Positions 9,992 through 21,684 of a DNA stretch of 64,000 nt are shown here, piece by piece. A program made the translations under genes and the position numbers. Position 1 is the stretch's first letter; each line of letters opens with the position of its first letter. Source of the DNA: Camellia lanceoleosa (lineage: Eukaryota > Streptophyta > Magnoliopsida > Ericales > Theaceae); the NCBI GenBank assembly GCA_025200525.1, contig CM045762.1, positions 31,266,196-31,330,195 on the forward strand. Reading direction: 5' to 3'. A model generated the notes under the pieces. It saw nothing but the letters and a program-made list of their open reading frames with translations, did not search any database and was not told where the DNA came from.

Positions 9992-12900
9992 TGTAGCGAT
10001 CCAAAATTTTTCCCTCCGCTCGAGCGGGGGAGTTGACGCTCAAGCGGACTTGTGAGGCTCCCAGTATTTTTGCAGTCTATCCGAGATTCTGAGAGTTGCG
10101 AATTTCCGCTCGAGCGTAGGAGTGGTCGCTCGAGTGGACAGCTTTGTTGGTCTGCGCGCTCGAGCGCAAGATTGGATGCTCGAGCGATCTGCCTGGTTGA
10201 GTTTGAATTTCTGAGACTAGTGGGATTGTTTTTGACCTTTTATTATTGTGTTTGGAGCCTCCCTATTTTATTTTGGGGTATTGATTGAAGTGGTAACATA
10301 ATGGTAAAGTAAGATTGGACCGAAAACTTTAATTCGGATAATTTGCCTACGAACAGCCATCACTCTTTTGCCCTTTTCTTTTTCCTCACTTTGAATTTAG
10401 GTGTGAGGCTAGAACCATTGGACATCTTGTTTCCGAGGCTTTGATTTGGACATAAGAACAACCTAAAACGAAGCCCGAATGAGAGAGTTATGCCCGTTTG
10501 AAGTTGTAGTATTTATACTAGAAACACATACGCTCGAACGGACTGCGCGGATTCAGTAACTCAAAAAGTGGGTTTCTAGATCATTCTTTGCACTTTCTTT
10601 TTCCCTCTTCCTTCCCCTCATCCTAGGTCTGAAAACCCTAGAGATTTTGGCCCAAATAACTTCCATTCCCCAAAGTTTTGGCCAAGATCTCTTACTAAAA
10701 AGTGAAGAAGGCTTGAAGATCTCACTTTTCAACCGATTGAAGTTTGGATTTGTGAAGGAATCTCATCAAAGCTTTACTCTTTTGTTTGATTCTTGAGGTA
10801 GGGATCCTGGTTCTTCTTCAATACTTACATTAATAGATAGATTTGTGGTATTTTGATTATATAAATACAAAATCTATATTTTTGAGCATATAGTGTTACA
10901 TCATGAGATTGGGGGTTTAGGGTTTGAAGTTTTGGGGTTCAATTGTTGGGTTAGGATTGTGGATTATGAGCCTTAGGTATATAATCAATGGGAAAATTAG
11001 AATAAAAAGTAGTGGTGTGAGAAGTTTTAATTTTTCTTGAAAGTCTTGATTTTTCTTGAAAACTCTAAGTTGATTCATGATGATAATTAATGATTTTTCC
11101 TAAATTGAAAGTAGAATCATGAAATTGAGAGGTTGAATTATATGTATACAAGTTTAATTGAATTCTAGAAGTGTTTGAAAATTACGTTAAAAATTAGCGA
11201 TTAAACCTTTGTTATGGATATTATAAATCATGCTATAATATGAAATGAAATTTGGGAAAAAGGATTTGTTAATGATATGATGACATGAGCCTTGGGATGA
11301 AATGATGAAATGGAGATTTAAGAGTTCACCTTGAATTATGTTGAATTACATTTAGTGGTGTTGAAATGAATTGTGTTGAATTATGTTGAATTGTGTTGAC
11401 TATGTTGAATTGTGTTAAATCATGTTGAGTTGTGTTGGGTTTTGATGAGTTACGTTGAGTTGAGTTGTGTTGGGTTGTGTCGAGTTGGGTTGAGTTGTGT
11501 TAGGTGGTGTTGTGTTGGTACCCACGCGGGGAGTTGAAAAGGTTTTTGGAAGCCCACATCCCGCCGTCTAGTAGCCGACAAATGTGAGGGTGGTTTGAAT
11601 TAAAGGTACCCAATTGCTCTGTTTAGGCTTATCACTGGACGAATGTGGGAAAAATGATTTTTGGGTGTCCACACAGTCCCGCTATATAGTAGCTAGCAAA
11701 AGTGAAAAAATGATTTTTGGGTGTCCACACAGTCCTGCCGTATAATAGCCGGCAAAAAGTGAAAAAATGGATGGTTTTCGAAAATGTTTTGGGTACTCAC
11801 ATCCTACCGTATAGTAGCCGGCAAATGTGGGGGATGGTTTTAAAAAGTTGAAAAATGATTTTTGGAGAAATATGATTTTTGGAAGAAAATGGCTTTTGAG
11901 AAAATGATTTTTTTTTTTAGTTCAATTCCTGCCGTATAATAGCCAGCGAAAGGTAAAAAGTGTTATGGATTGAGTGTCCGCTATCCCGCCATAGTAAGTC
12001 GGCTAAAGGTGAATTGTGTTGAGATGTGTGTTGAAAAGTATGTTGAGTTGATGATGTTATTTGTGACTTATGATGAATTTGTGAACTTGCAAATTGATGT
12101 GTAACTAGGTATAAAGAGGAAATGCACATAGATATTATTTGTAAAGAATGAAACCTATAAATGGGTAAGGGGATTATGGATTGGTGATGGTGAACTTAAT
12201 GAATGAGTTGTGACAATAAAGTAACTTATGAGTGTTGTTCTGTAAATAAATGAGGGATTGAATTGAAAAGGGGTTTATTAATCTTGTGTTATCTTGAAAT
12301 GAATTTTGAGGGTGTAAATAACGGTGTGAATTGAGTATAGGAGAATTGTTAGTAAATCAAAGAGGAAACTTGAACTTGAAGTTATGGAGTTCTAAATAAA
12401 TATAATGAGTAGAAAGAAAGAATGAAAGAAAAAGAGGAATATTAAAAATTGAAATTAAATGAGAAATATTTTGGGAATTGGTTAATAATTTTTAAATGAT
12501 GTTGTTTCTTAAATCTGTTTGTTTCACAAGGATTTATGATTTTCTAAGGTTATGGGATAATTTTTAATAGCTGAAAGTCTTTCATAAAAGCGTTTAAATG
12601 ATTTTTGAGAAAGGTACCTACCTGTGATATTTTGAAAATTATAAAATTTTACCCTACTATATGGTATCACCCTACATGCATGATTGTTTTTATCTGTGTG
12701 TTAGTTATTGATTCAAAACTATGAGATTCCTACTGGGTATTAATGCTCACCCCTTTGTTGTTTTATCTTTTTACAGGAAAAAAAAATTGGATTCTTTGGT
12801 TGAAGAGTTATGGATTTCTTGAGTTCTCTTGTATAACTTCATAGTAAATGTAAAGTAAATGGATCTTGTGTTTGTATTTATTTAATTGTAGCTTCACAGT

Positions 12901-13049
12901 AGAAGATTGGCATGTATTGTTATCATTATAATATTCATTGAGAGAGAGATAACTTGTATGATTGTATTTCTATTATTCAAGGGTAATAAATATTTTAAAA
13001 AATAAAAAAAAATGACATAAATTAAAGGCTTTGGTAATGTTTTCGTGCA
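9992..13049 (+). mobile_element. Solo Tekay-like LTR inserted in the Copia-1 3' UTR
   Basis: No coding sequence. It starts TGTAGCGATCC, a variant of the TGTAACGACCC terminus of Tekay LTRs, and ends TTTTCGTGCA. Copia untranslated sequence continues on both sides. A cluster of CGCTCGAGCG words lies at 10015-10180. I see no clean 5-bp target duplication, and an alternative right end is 13070 (GGCATTTCA). Its ~3-kb size and lack of internal domains suggest recombination between two LTRs, leaving one. Confidence 0.62.
11340..12015 (+). repeat. Tandem repeats inside the solo LTR
   Basis: 11340-11520 is a run of ~10-bp GTTGAATTGT/GTTGAGTTGT units. 11560-12015 has six diverged units around GCCGTATAGTAGCCGGCAAA, each followed by a G/A-rich arm. 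They resemble the LTR-internal repeats at 3660-3860 in position but not in sequence. Confidence 0.75.
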
Positions 13050-13375
13050 ATTAAAACTTGAGGCATTTCACTCATGAGAATCAAGATTGAGCACATGGCT
13101 GCTAATAGTGCTAACCCGCGCCACAATTATGTATCATACCATATGTGTAACATGTTGAATTTTGGTAAAAAGGATTTAGTTTAAGACTTGATTCACTAAG
13201 ATTCTTTCATAATGAAACTGTTAACACTAAGTGAGGTTCAAGTTTGAAAAACACCTACACCCATTGTATGGTTTTAAAGTTGCCTATATTATTATTATTT
13301 ATTTATTTTTATTTTTATTTTTATTTTTTTATATTTAGTTGACGGTTTTACAAAGTTTTGAATCTTGTGAGGGAT

Positions 13376-14169
13376 TGTTGGAGATTTTCTAAAAGCTTCA
13401 AAACTTTAATTATTATTTTTATTTATTATTATATTTTATTATTTATTTATTTATTTATTTCTTTTAATAGTCTTATTTATTTGAATTTTAAATATGTGTT
13501 TGGTCTCAAAAGCAATAGGTGTGTTTATTCCTAACAGACACCATAGAGCCTTTATATACAGGAATCTAACATTGGAAAAAAAATATACAATGCTCTTTGT
13601 TCTCTCTCTCTCTCTTTCTCTCTCTCTCCTCTTTATTGTATTTTTCTATAACATATTTCTGGACAATCAATACATTCTTGGCAAATTCTTCTGGTAACAC
13701 TACTGCAGACCCCCAATTGGGGGTGACCCCCACCACCCTCACGTACACATGGAGGTCAAAGAGAGGAGGGGAAAAATAAAAAATAAAATAAAATAAAAAT
13801 AAAAAAATAAAATATAATTGGACCAATCAGCACCCACTAGGGGTGCTCGAGGTCTCCCTCATTTTCCTTCTTCTGGTGCAATTGTGCATTGTGTTAGATC
13901 CTGTAAGGTTTTAGGTTGTATATTGGAGTCGTTTGTGATTATTAAAACTTGCATGGTGGGAGCACATAACGACTTTAGAACAGCATCTTTGACATGTCTT
14001 TCACAATCACACAGGCTATTTTCTCAACAATTTTCTTCATCTTCTTTTTATTCTGTTATATATTTATATATGTATATATAATTTTATTGATTTGTAAAAA
14101 CATATTTTTTAGAATCTGTTTTGCTTTCAATTTTAGTCTACAAAATTGATTTAAAATAATTTTTGTTCA
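13376..14169 (+). repeat. 3' LTR of Copia-1 (794 bp with insert)
   Basis: Starts TGTTGGAGATTTTC after TTGTGAGGGAT and ends TTTTTGTTCA. Compared with the 5' LTR it carries one extra block (13696-13867). The TATA-like TTTATATACAGG is conserved at 13551-13562. Confidence 0.88.
13696..13867. mobile_element. 172-bp insertion with 10-bp target duplication
   Basis: Present in the 3' but not the 5' Copia-1 LTR. It is flanked by exact copies of TTCTTCTGGT (13686-13695 and 13868-13877). It contains a GGGGGTGACCCCC palindrome near the left end, an A-rich middle and a CACCC..GGGGTG hairpin near the right end. There are no clear terminal inverted repeats. It could be a short non-autonomous element of Mutator or SINE type; I cannot decide. 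Confidence 0.75.
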
Positions 14170-15368
14170 GATTGAGAAAACTTTCATGAAACATATAAAT
14201 TCGGAGAAAAAAAACGACTGTGACATATCAGATTGAGATGATGCAGTAGATAATTACGTATTTTCTCATAAGGTTAGCCAATTGTTTACGTACAATAGAG
14301 CATTACATAGAAGATAATCGAGTGCATTACATTATTTTTATATATTATCTTCATCTGATATAAAGCATCACTTGTCATGTTTGAGAAAGAAGCAGAAAAA
14401 CTTATTCAGTGTAATGCTTGGATTGAATAAAGGCTTTGTAAAACTTCTTAACTGGTTTACAGTCACCAAAAAAGAGGGTTGTGCTTCGTTGAGTGTGAAA
14501 TAAAGAATGCAATAATCAATAAATTAATCTGTAGGTTGCATGACAAACTACACGCTAATTTTCAAATATAATTCTAATGTCAACATTGTTAAAATTTTAA
14601 AAAATGATTAAAATAAAATTTAAGTGAAAATGAAATGGAGAAAAGCAAAATTAATAATTATGGGATGAAGGAAGTTGTTATATCCAATGCTTTCCATTTA
14701 ATTGTTGTAAGTCACTTTCGCCGATCTTTTTCATCGAGGCCTCAGTGGACGGCTGTGAGTTATCCAATTTAATCGTGAATATTGAAATATAAATTTAACT
14801 TATCTAGTTTCATAACATTACATATTATGAATATAAGAGCAATATTTGGTAGCTCGAAAATAATATTGGCTCGAATGACTTGAAATTCATCTTGTCGGTC
14901 GTCTTGATAGACGTCCGGTCGGTCATTCGGCCGATCGTTCTGCAAGAAGGCTGACAACTGCAGTCAACAAAGATGACAACAACAGTAGACAAGTTTTTAC
15001 CCGTTCACCCGGGTAGATGTCCGACAAACACCCATTCAAACCATTCGAGCTCTTCCTTTTCGGGTTACCAAACATTTTTGTAAACATAATTGAAAATGAT
15101 AAAAAGGACAAACAAAAATGGAATTAATCTAATAAGGCAAAACTCTTCAGCCTCACTAAGAGGTTTAATTGTTCAAATCTTTTTCCTTGTGTATAGGCCT
15201 CGTTGGCATAAATTAAAATGGAGCTTTTTTAAGTAAAATAGTTCCAAAAAAAATAAAATAAACTTTTTAATTTAATAAAATAAAATGTTACATTCAAACC
15301 ATAATCTTTTTATTTTTCTTTTATGAAAGTCAAAAAAAATTAAAAAAATCTATTCCAAATGAAACTTT
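14170..15368. other. AT-rich spacer, no gene seen
   Basis: No coding signal or RNA gene recognised. A short GC-richer patch (14880-15060) with several CGG/CCGG words may be a retroelement relic. Confidence 0.5.
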
Positions 15369-15747
15369 CACTACAAAAAAAAAAAAAAATTTAAAGTTTT
15401 AGGGACCAAAATTTAGGAACAAAATTATTTTGTAGGGACCAAATATTTTTGTTATGGAAAGTGTCATCATTATATTTTTAGCAATGAAAATTAGACATTA
15501 GTAATGAATTATTATCTTTTTGGGATCAAATTTTTTGCCTTAAAAAATAAAGCTTTTTTAGACCAAATTATTTTGTCTTTAAAAGTGTATTTATTAGTGA
15601 CATTTTCAAATTTTTATAACTAAAAGTCTTATTTTTTACTTTTCAGGACACAACGATAAAATTTGGTGCCTAAATGCCCTTTACAACAAAATTTTCACTT
15701 ATAGGAATCAAAAAATTTAGTCTTTAAAACTCTCATATGTTATAGTG
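15369..15747. mobile_element. Miniature CACTA (En/Spm) element
   Basis: The left end CACTACAAAAAAA and right end TTATAGTG form the CACTA terminal signature. The 3-bp target duplication TTT lies at 15366-15368 and 15748-15750. The interior has repeated GGGACCAAA-like subterminal words (15401, 15437, 15528). At 379 bp it cannot encode a transposase. Confidence 0.82.
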
Positions 15748-15924
15748 TTTTTAGCCCTAAAATAGCGAAAAAACTAAAAAGTTAAAAAAAAAAACCCACA
15801 TCCTAAATCCACCCTAAGTTTTATTAGTTTTATTCCTATGTATTTGTTAAGACTTTTCTCTTCTTTCAGCATTCATATGATAATATTATATATCACTAAA
15901 TAAATAAAAAATCACTTATATAGA

Positions 15925-16175
15925 TGTAACGTAGGTCCACATTAAACTTTTAGGTCCCACATTAAACGTTTATAACTATGATTCAAGGAATGACTTATTT
16001 TCATACAACTATCCTTTATTTTGGACCCATAATATGATCCAATCAATTCATCTTGTAAATCTTACGTAGTTCTCAGACCATAACTTTCATAATTATGATT
16101 GGAGGAATGATTTATAGTTTCCATCTTAGCCCCACAATATGATATAATACATTCATCTTGTAGATCTTATGTGTT
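15925..16175 (+). repeat. Two diverged ~110-bp repeats
   Basis: Units at about 15945-16060 and 16070-16175 share TTTATAACTATGATT/TTTCATAATTATGATT, GGA-GGAATGA, CCCATAATATGAT-CCAAT and TTCATCTTGTA. Related units lie at 49235-49350 and 49805-49920, on the other side of the 33-kb nested insertion. Confidence 0.65.
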
Positions 16176-16455
16176 AGATTTTTATTCTTGGTAATCCTAT
16201 TTAACAAAATTTCTTTCAGTTATAATTATATTCAATCTTTTTATTTCAGTGAGACTATGAGTTTTAGATGCGAATCTAACCTGAATTATGTCTTGCAGAG
16301 ATGTTTCAGAAGTTAATTATTTCATGTTTGCCACTTCGCTGATTATGTTAGGGATCGAGCTACCTGGTCAGCTCGTAGGGGTCCAAGGGGCAGTGCCCAG
16401 GCGGGATAGAGGGACAGCGCCCCAAAATCAAAAGGCTAAATTGCAGTCGAAGTTG

Positions 16456-17246
16456 TGTTCGAAAAATAGTACCAAACTATCTGAAAAATATAATTTATAA
16501 ATATGTAAATGCATTTTGGGCAAAACCAAAAAAACTGAAATATATCAACATAATAACGTGATAAAACTTACAGTACATAACAGGATAAAATCTGATCGAG
16601 TCGAGTGTGTGACACTCTTTCCTTAAGACAGATTAGTCCTCCCACCGGTGCTTAGGATTTAATGGACGTCTATCTCCCAAGATACAACGATCAATGTCTT
16701 ACACTAGTAGCACTACTATTGCAAGCCTAGCGAACTTCGTTGTGCATGTACTCTCTTAATAGGAAAATTAGACTCATAAAATATGAAGAATAATGCAAAG
16801 TGAAGAAGAAAATAACAATTCACCACTCAAAATGAAATGAGGGAGAAAGAAATGTTTGGTTTGTGTTTGGGAGATGTGTTTTAGAGATAAAAAGTACGAA
16901 AATATGTTTGGTTTGGTTTTTTTCAAAAGATGTTTTGGAAAATGATTTTGAGAGAGAGTTTTGAAAAAAGTGATTGATTTGATATGTGTGAGAGAGAGAT
17001 TTGCTTGGAAAACATGTTTGGTTTAGAAGTTTTGGGAAATTTTTTTGGGAAACATGTTTGGTTTGAGTTTTTCTGAAAACTCATTTGTAGAGAAATTTTT
17101 CCAAAAATTTTTCAGAGATTCAAACCAAACGAACCCATAGACTTCTATGTGACTTTTCAGAAAGGTTGTGATCCTTTAAAAGGACACACCCTTTCATCTC
17201 AAGAGACATAACCATTGGAGTAAATTTAAATTCAAATTTTCCAACA
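16456..17246 (-). repeat. 3' LTR of Copia-D
   Basis: Matches 47973-48481 base for base over most of its length (GTTCGAAAAATAGTACC at the left, TTCAAATTTTCCAACA at the right). It carries a ~280-bp MITE (16853-17136) absent from the other copy. Confidence 0.88.
16853..17136. mobile_element. Tourist-like MITE in the Copia-D LTR
   Basis: Present in only one of the two Copia-D LTRs. The ends GTTTGGTTTG (16854-16863) and CAAACCAAAC (17121-17130) are inverted repeats, and AACATGTTTGGTTT is repeated inside. The TGTTTGGTTTG-type terminus resembles PIF/Harbinger (Tourist) MITEs. Exact edges and target duplication are unclear. Confidence 0.7.
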
Positions 17247-17935
17247 ATCCCCCACATGAATGAAATTTACGGAAAGGACATGCAACAACATGCAGACAAA
17301 GAGAGAGTACATTATGGAAATATCCTGCATCGGGATAGGTAGCTTTCGGCTTTGAACCTTCCCTAGTGAAAGCCTATCGGACTTACTAGCTAATCAGTGG
17401 ACGTGATGCCTTGAACTGTTTAGCCGTTTGTGTAAGCCAAGACAATAGAATTCACACAGAATATCTTCAAACACAACTTAGTTCTCACTTGTGCAGCTTT
17501 TGGCCTTGGGCAAGTCCTGGTGTTTCTTGAGTGCTTTAGAGAATTTGGCCTTATCAATTCTCATAGAAGCGGCCCCTTCACACTCATATAGGTGATCCTT
17601 ATTTCGAGTCTCTTAAATACTCCTCTTGAAAGATACCCCTCTAGAATTTCCAAGATATAAGTAATCATTAAAAGCATAGCTTACCCTAAGTTCCCTGCAT
17701 ACAACACATGTTGCAAATATCACTCTCATCATAGGAATGGATAGGAGTTAGACTCCTTTAGTGATTTCTGGCGAGCCACACATAACTTAGTTGTCCCTTT
17801 GAACTTAGTTCTTGGGATCTCCAGTCATCTAAGTAGGGTTACCATTTTGATGACTCTGATGTAATAGGCTTTAATCACATTCCCCTCGATAAACTTTTCC
17901 TCATTTGCTCTTTGGTCAAACTTTTTGTTTAGCGG
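17247..17935 (-). pseudogene. Copia-D polypurine tract, 3' UTR and last codons of pol
   Basis: On the minus strand, 17247-17262 reads CATTCATGTGGGGGAT, a copia polypurine tract next to the LTR. Upstream is a ~640-bp untranslated region with the phrase TGGAGATCCCAAGAAC, equivalent to GGAGATCCCATGAAGG after Copia-1 pol. Near 17880-17930 the sequence GAGGGGAATG corresponds to the GAGGGGATG at the end of copia RNase H. Everything further into pol is gone. Confidence 0.7.
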
Positions 17936-18061
17936 CCGCTATTGTTCCGTTTGACCTTGTGTTCTAACTCTCTGAAAATTAATCTAAGACTGAAATGAAG
18001 AATAATGCAAATGTTGTAAATCCTGGACAGCAAAAGCAAATGAAATAGTCTGTAATTTCGA

Positions 18062-18723
18062 ATGTCTATTTTTTTTTCCATGTTCAAAATTGCTGGAATA
18101 AACTATATATATAGGCAGACGGATTGGATAGTCCGAAACGGTACAATCATAGGTCAACAGGTGCCACATGTTTTTGAATTCAACTATTTTGAATTTATTC
18201 AAAAAGGACTTGACAACACATTATACAACGTCTACAGTCCAATCAAGACAGCAAAGGAATTTTGGGAATCGTTGGAGAAAAAGTACAAAACAGAAGATGC
18301 CGGCTCAAAGAAATTTGTGGTTGGCAGATTCCTGGATTTTGTAATGGTTGATTAAAAAACTGTGATCAGCCAAGCTCAAGATTTCCAACTCATTCTGTAT
18401 GACATTCACGCAGAAGGTATGTCTCTCAGTGAATCCTTCCAAGTTGCAGCCTTAATTGAAAAATTACCCAAAGGCTGGAAGGAATTCAAGAACTACCTTA
18501 AACACAAACGCAAAGAAATTTCTATGGATGAGTTAATTGTGCGTTTAAGGATTGAGGAGGACAACCGCAATTCTGAAAAGCGGGCTGGTAAGAATTCTAT
18601 GGAGTCTAAGGCAAATGTGGTGGAACATGCTTCAAAAACCAAGAAACGTAAGTCTTCTAGAGAAAGTTCATCACAAGGCTCTAAAGGGGGAGATAATAAA
18701 AAGTACAAGTTTAATGGTAAATG
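18062..18723 (+). pseudogene. Copia gag fragment, antisense within Copia-D
   Basis: Two adjoining open segments in one frame (18062-18355 and 18362-18723, split by a TAA) give a UBN2-type copia gag. Visible are [56 protein letters not shown] and a basic, serine-rich tail before the expected zinc knuckle, which is missing. The fragment lies on the plus strand, opposite to Copia-D transcription, so it came from a second copia copy or an inversion. It stops exactly where the long inverted repeat begins (18724). Confidence 0.78.
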
Positions 18724-19574
18724 TATGTTTCCATGTCTACATATGTTGTAGAGTTGACAATCAATTTATGATGTCATTAATATCAATTTGGTATGCGGTG
18801 TATTATAAATGGATGTCAATTATTTATCGAAGTATTGATAAAAATGTGAACTTATGTGTTTTGACATAAAGATTCTTTGGAATACAGACTAAAATTGGTG
18901 TGGTGACTGATAACTCTGTAATGAAATATTATAAGTTAAAATATTTCATGGGTGAAAGGCACTTTGGTAATTGTCGACGTAGTCACCAATACTGGTTAAG
19001 ACGAATAAGATGTAAATGTATTTATACAGTGATATTTATATTCGTTGTTGAGATTGGAATTAAGGGTTGCAGTAAACAAAAAGAAATTAATCATGGCTAA
19101 AGAAATGTTATTTGACAAAATGTTGTGGCCACAACCAGTTTTAGTCATTTCTTCGTTGCACTGCAAAAGCAAGTTATGAAATCTAATTGGTTTTAGACAA
19201 ATTAGTATTGTGATTATATTCACAAAACAGTTTACATCTTGTTATTTAGTTCAAGCACGCCAATTAATGATATATTCTGATTTATCTCGATTGTGGTGTA
19301 TTAATATTTTGTATAATTATACATCAACAAGAGGAATTAAGTTTCTTTAGAATGTTTAAAATGTGGGGGTGCTTGGAGGATTTTACCTAAGTAACGGTTC
19401 CGATAATAGGTCCACAAAGAATCTCAATTCTTTATATAGGACAAAGTTGGAGTAGAAACAACAATGGTTTCATCAACTCTTAAGGAACAACTCTATGTTT
19501 ATTGTTTAAATAGAAGTGACATAGAGTAACGATAAGTCTCGATGTAATCAAAGACTTAACACCGTTAGATATCA
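18724..19574 (+). repeat. Left arm of an ~850-bp inverted repeat
   Basis: Near-identical reverse complement of 31945-32756 plus 19632-19679. The outer end reads TATGTTTCCATGTCTACATA and the inner end GACTTAACACCGTT. A TATA-like CTTTATATAGG is at 19431-19441. The loop is ~58 bp (19575-19631). No protein is recognised in it. Confidence 0.88.
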
Positions 19575-19679
19575 TTGAGTAGTTAGTGAATCCATTATAT
19601 TATCATTAGACAATATTCACAACTAAAAGCAAATATCAAACGGTGTTAAGTCTTTGATTACATCGAGACTTATCGTTAC

Positions 19680-20460
19680 TGTACGGGAAAGAAATTCACC
19701 TTCTCGTATAATCCTGTTGACCAAGTCAGCGTTCCTCAATACGTCGTCGTTCCACCACCTGAAAACACAAACGTGAGCTGGCCGGCGGGGGTGTGCCGGA
19801 AACCTCTCCGATGCCCAAGTCAATAAACAACACAAGAAGGCTAAAGCTCTGTGTATTCAGGAAGCAAAATTCTGTTACCTTGGCAAAGGTGGGATTGGTG
19901 AGCTTATATAGGTTTCACGTGTACGATCCTAGTAGGACTCTAACTTCTCCATGCAAAGAGTCCTTCCAGAACTCACATTCCTCCATGCGTAGAGTCCTTC
20001 TAGGATTCATACTCTTCCTAGAAGATAATGCTCATCTTCAACACCCCCCTCACTGCATAAGCCAAGTGAGATGGCTTTTACTACGGCCGAACTCCTTTAC
20101 AACCGAAGTAACACATAGTCCGGCCTTCACCTTACTTCTCTTACCTCGGTTTCCAATGCCACAACCGAGCTATCCATAAGAGAGCTCAACCGGACTAGGA
20201 CGCGGCCAGGCCGAACTAACAAGTCCGGACCGGTGTCAACATGCAACCGGACCAGCATATAAGAACCGATATAATCCCACGACCGGTCTACCAACTGGAA
20301 CCGGACTATCTCGATACTTGAAGCAACCGAGGTACGCACGCCCCTTCGGCAACCGGACTACCCCATACTTCACCTTTTCTCACTGAGAGTCTTCCATTCT
20401 TGTGCTGACCTCGGCCCAACACCTAGCTCGGCCCAATAATGAATATAAATTACCCTCACA
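19680..20460 (-). repeat. 3' LTR of Tat-A
   Basis: Plus-strand ends TGTACGGGAAAG and TTACCCTCACA. About ten RRCCGNNNTA words occur at 20101-20360 (for example AACCGGACTA at 20188, 20299 and 20351). The flanking GCCCCTTAATTCC (20464-20476) is the minus-strand polypurine tract. Confidence 0.9.
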
Positions 20461-20756
20461 ATTGCCCCTTAATTCCATCCGCAAAGCGTGATAGGGATTA
20501 CTTGTTTATCAACCGATCTAAAGTTCTTAACCTCTCCGGCCGAGCTAACCATCCGTTAGCCTCTCCAGCCGAGCTAAAAACCCCCAAGCCTTTCCAGCCG
20601 AGCTGAGACCTTTTACTTTCCCAACCGAGCTAAGACCGCACCGAGCTACACCTGTCCGGCTCAAACGTCCCTTCAATTTACAGCAACTGAATCGATTGTC
20701 CTTCCCAGACACGTGGCGGGCTCTGATTGGCTCCCACCAAATTTGTAAGCCGTCAT

Positions 20757-20950
20757 CGGGTTTATAAAATTTGAACTGTTCCCTCCAAAAACAACTTCTA
20801 CACAAAACCAACCCTTTCACTGCGATTCCTTACTCTGCACTGTTCATTTTCACTCTCATTCTCCTTTGAGCTTTGTCTGTGCTTCGTGTCCCTGAGCTCG
20901 TGACCTTGCTGTTTCTGAGGCTTCCATCCTCTCTTCATCCTCTACATCTG
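20757..20950 (+). promoter_or_regulatory. Predicted promoter and 5' non-coding exon of the Tat-A antisense gene
   Basis: TTTATAAAATTT (20760-20771) is a TATA-like box. It is followed by a C/T-rich leader and a strong splice donor CATCTG|GTAAGTAG at 20950/20951. The matching acceptor TTTGCAG|ACTTAGG is at 21684/21685. Tat-B has the same donor (CCAG|GTAAGC, minus, 46277/46276) and acceptor (GCAG|ACTTAGG, minus, 45687/45686). The transcription start is inferred. Confidence 0.55.
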
Positions 20951-21684
20951 GTAAGTAGCTCAAATCTATTTCCTTTGTTTTCTGTTTAATCCATGGTAGT
21001 CTAAGTTATGTGTTTTCATAAAACATTTTGTTTTTCTCCCTCCACAACCGTACTATTTGAAGAACTGCTCAAGAACACATTGAATACACTGTTTTAGCTA
21101 GTAGAATACCCTTTCGATCTCTTCACACACTTCAACCGAACTAGGATAGTGTTTGTGCTATAGGTAGATCTTATCTGTGTACAACCGAACTGGAACTTGT
21201 GCAAATCATAGTAACTCCAGTAGATTACCTGATTCTCACTAGCCGAAATGAGAACCCACCGAACTAGAAACTGTTGATGCTGTCTAGGAGAACTAGAACC
21301 GAGCTAGTACTTGCAAATAACACTGTAGTTTTAATAAGTAAGCACATGATTCACCTTAGCCGAACTCAAAACTGACTTGAGATAGGCACCTCGGCCCCAA
21401 ACCGAGCTAGGCCCCTGACCAAGCTAAGCCCTGGGGCTAAGCCATCCTCTTGAGTTTCTAAACCGAACTCAGAAAGATGCCCTTGAGGCCTAACCGTGGT
21501 AAGAAAAACCATAAGTGAAACCGAGATAACCACAAACTTTTAGAACCGAGATAACGAGAACCTTTCACGAGCCGATGTAGACGACTTAGTACCACATAGA
21601 AGAAGTTAAACCAACCTTTTCTTGCTTTATTCTTGTAGCACGGTCTTTGATCTGTGCTTGACACTTGCTTTTTCAACTTTGCAG

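Larger units (their letters stand above)
4521..14169 (+). mobile_element. Copia-1: Ty1/copia retrotransposon with nested insertions
   Basis: Two LTRs in the same orientation (4521-5072, missing its first ~62 bp, and 13376-14169) enclose a copia polyprotein in the order gag, protease, integrase, RT, RNase H. Integrase before RT identifies Ty1/copia. A solo Tekay-like LTR (9992-13049) splits the 3' untranslated region. Without that insert the element is ~6.6 kb. The upstream Tekay element sits in the 5' LTR. Several frameshifts and stops disrupt the coding region. Lineage within copia is not assigned. Confidence 0.88.

Noticed and set aside
13566..13826. Short frames over the CT/GA-rich LTR segment
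   Set aside because: Low-complexity LTR sequence with no conserved protein.
18900..19223. Matching open frames at 18900-19223 and 32257-32580
   Set aside because: They are the two arms of the inverted repeat. The frames show no domain and the duplication explains the match.
19623..19835. 70-codon minus-strand frame repeated at 31044-31304
   Set aside because: It is LTR sequence of Tat-A present at both ends, not a gene.
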